64,000 nt of DNA from Chrysaora quinquecirrha (lineage: Eukaryota; Cnidaria; Scyphozoa; Semaeostomeae; Pelagiidae). The stretch is from positions 6,924,898-6,988,897 of the forward strand of contig JACTAT010000060.1 of the NCBI GenBank assembly GCA_014526335.1, given 5' to 3'. This document shows, piece after piece, positions 59,108-64,000 of the stretch (position 1 is its first letter; each line of letters starts with the position of its first letter). The notes below the pieces were generated by a model. The model saw only the letters and a program-made list of their open reading frames with translations, did no database searches and was not told the DNA's origin. The position numbers and the translations under genes were made by a program.

Positions 59108-62100
59108 CTACATCTGTTGAGCAATGTTTGTTCTCGTTTCATCGACAATTTCATCTTGCACCTCCGGACGAAGTATTTCTTTTACCTGATAAAACAAACG
59201 ATTTTAATGAAATAGAAGCACGGATAACCTATAAAGTGATAAAGTGACTTCCCTTTTATTTCATTGCATTCCACAACGGGACGAGAATCAGACTGATTGC
59301 ATGTCCATTCGTCTATACCGCAGTTGTAGTTGTTTACTTCCGCCTATTTCTGATGTTTTATACTCTAAATGACTCAACGAAATATAAACAAATATAAACA
59401 GTTATAAAGAACTATAAACAAATATCAACAAATATAAATAAATATAAACAGGTATAAACAAGTTTAAACAAATATAAACAACTATAAACAAATATAAAAA
59501 CAAGTACAAACAAATATAAACAAGTACAAACAAATATAAACAAGTACAAACAAATACAAACAAATATAAACAAGTATAAACAAATATAAACAAATATAAA
59601 CAAATATAAGCAAATGTAGAAAATATAAACAATACAAACAAATAAAAACAAATACCGACGAATGTAAACAAATATAAATCATATACATACTTCGTATTTG
59701 AGAGAAGCCTCATAGGCATATAGAATACTTGTATCGTAAAGCAACACTCGTTGATCGGCAAGACATTTGATGCAGTTTCGTAAACGGGCGATAACTTGTC
59801 GGTCGTTTAACGAAATCTCCTAGAACCGAAAGGTAACCAGACATGAAATATCTTAAATTCGAAGACACTAATAGCTTATTTTGCAATTTATAACTTTATC
59901 CTTCAATGCACGCTTTTTATAAGAACAACCTTATAAGCAACGCAACGAAATCTCTGACTGATACTACCAGAGTCATACATAGAGTATGGCCTAAGCGAAT
60001 TTACCAAACTAATTTAACATACAAAATAAAAAATTTAACATACATTGTACACAACCTTTACAAGCAATGTTTGGCCGTTTGGCTTTGCCGCAAAACATTG
60101 CCTGAGAAACAGAATTTGCTCAACAATGTTTTATAACATTTTCAACAATGTTTCACGAGCAATGTTTTGAGGCGCAGTACAACTGTCAGACATTACTCTG
60201 TCAAATATCACAACTTGCAAATGCTTGACCGACAAAGTTTAAAAGTTTTTCAGGGCCGTGAAACAAACAAAATTTCCATCTTTTTAAACCTCTTGTCCGG
60301 TAACAAATATTAATTATGTTCTAACCTCGTTTGCTCTTTCAGGACCTCGTATAGACAAGTCACTCTCGTTTGACATGAGTGGTCCAATCCATATATAACC
60401 GTTGTTTCCTAGAATTACTGTAGCACCACATGGAAGATTATGATAATGAGTTTTGCATCTTTTTACAAGTGACGGAGATACTTGCAGAAATGTGCCTTGC
60501 GGGAGCTACAAAGAGATAGAAATCGATAAACACAGAAATAAGTAAAGGCGTTTTGGGGTTGGGGTGGGAGGGGAAGATGATAAATGTCTTTGGTACGTAT
60601 TGCACTTTCCATCACTTGATTTCCTTTTCCAATCCGCTGATAGGGCAGCGTAGTGTAGTGGTTAGCACTTGCGCCATTTATGCTTAAGGTCTGCGGTTCA
60701 AATCCAGGCTAGGGAGCACAAATTAAAAGGTATAAAAACCTTGCTCTTGTTGACCCGGATGGTCACGTAAAATGGCGGGCCCGTGTCAAAATTAATTGGG
60801 ACGTTTAAGAATCACATAAAAAACCATGCCAGTGACACTGTCAGTGAAAAGGGCAACCTGGCGTTGATATTTCAAAATGGCTGCTGAGTGAATGAGAGCT
60901 CAAAATTAGCCACAACAGTCAGCAGTAGGAATGGAATGTTGTCCGGTAATGGAAACAATAACATAGAATCTACGTTTCGTCAGACCGGTTTGTCTACTAG
61001 TAAAAACATCCATTTCTACTCTTTTAACAGGAATGACGGTAAAAAACAGAAATTTTTCAAACACAGGAATATCAAAAATAAAACCAACCTTGCCATATTT
61101 CAGATTTCGCGAATGCAATGATAAGGAACCATCAGCATATATTGATTGAACTTCAGCCTTGTTAAACAGAGTTAAGTGTCAAAAACAAAAACATTCATAT
61201 ATTTACAGACAAATGTAAGTTGTCTTTTAGCTGGAAAATGGTGCATTTACTGTCCCGCTTGACGTGGCCAAATGATCAGACGTACTATCTGACAAGCGTA
61301 ATATTTTTGAAACATGTCAAAAAATTTTGCTCGCCGCAGGCTCAAAGACATTTTTACTCGCCGCAGGAAAAAATGTTTGACAGGCAAAAATTTTTGACAA
61401 GCAATGTTTTACGACATGGCCAACGATCAAATATTGTATTTGAAAAGGCAGTTTCAAATGTTTCACAAGCAATGTTTGGTCGTTTGGCGAGGGCCTAAGA
61501 AATCACACGAAAAGTTTTAAAGAAACTTTTCTTATAACAGACAAGTAAGTCTATCTGACGTCACAAATAAGAAGTTTTTATTGATGAGAAAGATGAAAAG
61601 ATACAATTATAAGATTTCCTTCGGAAAGATACTCTCATCAACAGTTCATCTTGTGCAGATCTTCGGCGCTACGATAAAACAAACAACGTTATCATAAGGC
61701 ATCCTAATTAATAGGTAGCGATAAGATAAACCTTGCTAGATAAACCTTGCAGCGGTTGAAAGTTCATGAAGAGACCCAGACCCCGTTTATTTGGGAATGA
61801 CAAGTACAGATTACGTTACCTACCAGCTCACCTCCAGGGAGGTTGACTGCGGATAGAAGAAGAACGGAATCAAGCTTAGAAAATGTATCCACTTTCCATC
61901 TTTTTGCTACAACCTAGAAGTAGGAAAAAGGACGTTATGGATGCATGTATAAAAGTCAATAGTCTTTTTGCTTGCGTGCGAGGACTCAAACAGTCGCGGA
62001 TTTTTGAGTCTGCACGCAGGTTAATAGTCTTCGAGTTGTACAAAACTTCAAAATTGCGATAAAGGCGAAACATCTTTGGGCATCGAATCTCATCGTATTT

Positions 62101-63401
62101 CATCGAATGTCTACGCGTTTCATCGAATTTCTCGAATTGATCGAATTTCGTCGCCATTTATCGAATGCTTGCGTCATTAATGTGCGATTCATCGATTGTC
62201 TTCACGCTTTTTCGAATTTCGTTGCGATTCATCAAATTTGTCATCGAATCCTTGTAATATTCTAGGCTTCAAGGTAACTAACAGAGTTTCATACGATACA
62301 TGGCGACGAAATCAGTTGATACAATTTTTCAGATTACTCGTCAGACATTTGTGATTTTCATTAATCGTTTTCATGAGTCTTCAAAAGCAAGGTGCGATTC
62401 AGATTTTTTTATGGCTCATCGATAAACCTATACTTTTTTATAAGAAACTTTTTTTTTTAATCTTAAATCTACAATATAATTGAGAGAATATTTTGCGCCA
62501 GAATGAACTAGGCATTGAACAAAAGTATGTAATCAACTAAAACATCCCAAGTCATCAACTAAAAACGTTCCATTTTATGGCTGAATGGTTGCAGCACTGT
62601 TGACCAGCAGAATAATCGTTTTCATTGTTTTGATTTGTTCACAACAGAACCTGACCAATCATGGCAAAAAAGTGAGCAACATAATGCAATGCTATTGGCA
62701 GAACTGTTTTTTTTGTTCAGTATTAAATTCAAATTGAAACGTACTTCAGTTATTCTTCCAACCACAACATCACCAACCTCACCTGTATATCTACAAAATA
62801 ATGACATTTGAAATTTTAAATTGTTCCAAAGACCAAAGAACAAGTACAAAGTGTACAGTAAAGCAGTGACATAGCCAGACATCCAACAATAGACCTTTTC
62901 AAAGAGATATGAGTTGGGTGCGACATTTTCTGGAAAATGGTAGCCGTATCGAAAAATGGAATCATCTCCACGGACAAAGCCTGGAATTGCAATCGCTTCA
63001 GAGGAAGTAGAGCAGCGGATTTTACTCCAAATTCACAAATAATAGAAGAAAAAGACAGAAAAGGGAATTTGCAATAGCAATGTTTAAAATATCTGCAGAA
63101 ACTCAGAAAACAGATGCAATTAACTAACATGGTCTTTGCCCATGGAGGGGATTCCCTTACTCAATACGGCTACCATTTTCCAGAAAAATGTCACACCCGA
63201 CCACTAACTCTTTGAAATGGTCTATTGATGGGCAAAGGTCACCTCATAAGGGTGTGGTTTTTAGAACAAATAAATCAAGTCGTACCCTGCAATGCATACC
63301 TTGTTTTAAATGGGCGCACAGAGACCAGCTTATTCACTCTTTCAACTACACCAGCCACAGAGGCACACAACTTGTTGTCTTCCAAATATGTTCCATGACC
63401 T
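59108..63401 (-). CDS. EXOSC2: RNA exosome cap subunit RRP4, 5' partial
   Basis: Ribosomal RNA-processing protein 4, a cap subunit of the 3'-5' RNA exosome (nucleus and cytoplasm). Exons in transcript order are 63300-63401, 62745-62790, 61824-61913, 61605-61668, 61089-61157, 60326-60505, 59691-59819 and 59108-59185. They align in order with human EXOSC2: GHGTYLEDNKLCASVAGVVE, GEVGDVVVGRITE and AKRWKVDTFSKLDSVLLLS (S1 domain), RRRSAQDELLMR, AEVQSIYADGSLSLHSR, then the KH domain with VILGNNGYIWIG, and LYDTSILYAYEASL near the end. The part in the window is 252 residues, against about 293 for the human protein, so about 40 N-terminal residues lie on an exon beyond 64000 or were not recognised. 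The fourth exon is 64 nt where 63 are needed: after ATGAGA one extra base shifts the frame before YLSEGNLI. As the gene is essential and single-copy elsewhere, this is probably a sequence error. Confidence 0.92.
59390..59690. repeat. (AAATATAAAC)n decanucleotide array
   Basis: About thirty aaatataaac/aagtacaaac units in the last intron of EXOSC2, ending at the donor of the preceding exon. Antisense Leu/Tyr/Phe-rich frames are artefacts. Confidence 0.95.
60055..60256. mobile_element. CAAACATTG-family MITE, truncated
   Basis: Contains acaagcaatgtttggccgtt, caaaacattgcctgag and a terminal gtttttcagggccgtg. In an EXOSC2 intron. Confidence 0.65.
60643..60925 (+). mobile_element. tRNA-derived SINE, complete head and body
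   Basis: The head contains tagtgtagtggttagcactt (A box about 60651-60664) and ggttcaaatcc (B box 60695-60705), as in tRNA-derived SINEs. The body has aattgggacgtttaagaa, agtgacactgtcagtg, ctggcgttgat and ttagccacaacagtcag, matching the copies at 48176-48850. In an EXOSC2 intron. Confidence 0.75.
61258..61498. mobile_element. CAAACATTG-family MITE
   Basis: Starts cttgacgtggccaaatgatc and ends caatgtttggtcgtttggcg plus agggccta; about 241 bp, in an EXOSC2 intron. Confidence 0.75.
62889..63226. mobile_element. foldback element, third family
   Basis: The left arm agaccttttcaaagagatat through ttctggaaaatggtagcc is repeated inverted at about 63168-63226 (ggctaccattttccagaaaa through tttgaaatggtct). 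The centre matches 36630-36890. In the first EXOSC2 intron present here. Confidence 0.8.
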
Positions 63402-64000
63402 CTAAAAGAAAGATTAAGTTTATTACACTTTGAAGTCTTATCTAGCCATTGACTTTGATGTCTTAAAAATGATTGATCAATGGTAACATGTTTTTAATAA
63501 CCTGCTTTGGTTGGTAGATGCCAAGGTATCTTGGGGCAATTTGAGCATTGGGGTAGAACACTGCAGAATAGGGCATTTGCATACCTGAGATTTTCAAAAG
63601 AACAATAGGCTAACAATAGGATATAACAATAGAAATGGGCTCTTGTACACCCCAGGTCTGATTGAAAACTGCCATACTCTACAAAAGGGTTGGGTATTAA
63701 AATCTGGTGGGATACTGGATGCAAAAAATCTCTGGTGCTGAGGAATAAATTCTACCTACAGGAATTCTTACCCCAATTCTCTATATTCTTCCATCAACTC
63801 TCTGGACACACACATGCCACATCGTATAGTATGGCACTTGCGCACCAGAGAATTTCTACAGATTAAAAGGCTAACAACAGGATGGAACAACAATAGAAAG
63901 TGGCTCTTGTACACACCACCCGGGATCTCATGAAAACTGCCATTATAGTGCCATACTGCCCTATATTAGGTACATTACAGCAATTATGATAATATATCTA
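63402..64000. other. EXOSC2 upstream intron, no exon found
   Basis: Expected to lead to the missing first exon of EXOSC2. No match to the usual N-terminal RRP4 sequence on the minus strand was seen. About 63590-63670 and 63860-63950 resemble each other (ggctaacaataggat, caatagaaa, ggctcttgtacac), giving a direct repeat of about 90 bp. Confidence 0.4.

Noticed and set aside
59402..59761. Minus-strand frames with repeated ICLYLF motifs resembling a membrane protein
   Set aside because: Mostly translation of the decanucleotide array; only the first codons overlap an EXOSC2 exon, and in another frame.
37852..61498. Regularly recurring short motif (caatgtttg) considered as a CRISPR-like array
   Set aside because: Copies are kilobases apart, imperfect, flanked by inverted ends, and the genome is animal; they are MITE-like elements.

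Overview
The window is animal nuclear DNA. Its genes are broken into many short exons with GT/AG introns, and most of the sequence is AT-rich intron or intergenic DNA full of microsatellites, tRNA-derived SINEs and inverted-repeat (MITE or foldback) elements. An ionotropic glutamate receptor, an alpha-type Cys-loop receptor, a class A GPCR remnant, cadherin and C1q-like domains, AMBRA1 and EXOSC2 together point to Metazoa. The divergent receptors and the many C1q-like modules suggest an early-branching lineage (sponge or cnidarian), but I cannot fix the phylum from sequence alone.

Layout. 922-6552 (-): an ionotropic glutamate receptor in five exons that splice to an intact 867-codon frame. 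7.0-10.3 kb: intergenic, with a 640-bp hexanucleotide array. 10335-19670 (+): an AMBRA1-like WD40 autophagy scaffold in ten exons; intron 7 carries a GPCR pseudogene on the opposite strand (15994-16952). 19.7-22 kb: a minisatellite and a foldback element nested in a MITE. 22045-24356 (+): a two-exon, seven-repeat WD40 protein. 25260-29438 (-): a nicotinic-type pentameric channel subunit with an N-terminal MANSC-like domain. 29.5-33.5 kb: mostly repeats. 33588-58213 (+): a 26-exon, roughly 2,575-residue single-pass membrane protein with nine C1q-like modules, one Ig, seven cadherin repeats, an FN3-like membrane-proximal domain with a furin site, a TM segment and an acidic tail. 59108-63401 (-): the RNA exosome cap subunit EXOSC2/RRP4, with its first exon beyond the right edge.

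The genes do not form one pathway. Two are neurotransmitter-type channels, one is an adhesion or recognition receptor, and the others are housekeeping (autophagy scaffold, RNA exosome) or of unknown role. Reading frames were joined by matching splice phases. Single-base frame breaks occur in AMBRA1 (1), the GPCR (1, plus a stop), the giant receptor (8) and EXOSC2 (1), mostly in or next to short homopolymers. Correcting them restores lengths divisible by three. Because EXOSC2 is essential and single-copy in known animals, I read most of these as sequence errors rather than gene death.

The most unusual items are the C1q/Ig/cadherin/FN3 receptor, the MANSC-like/Cys-loop receptor fusion, and a set of inverted-repeat elements that recur across the window.
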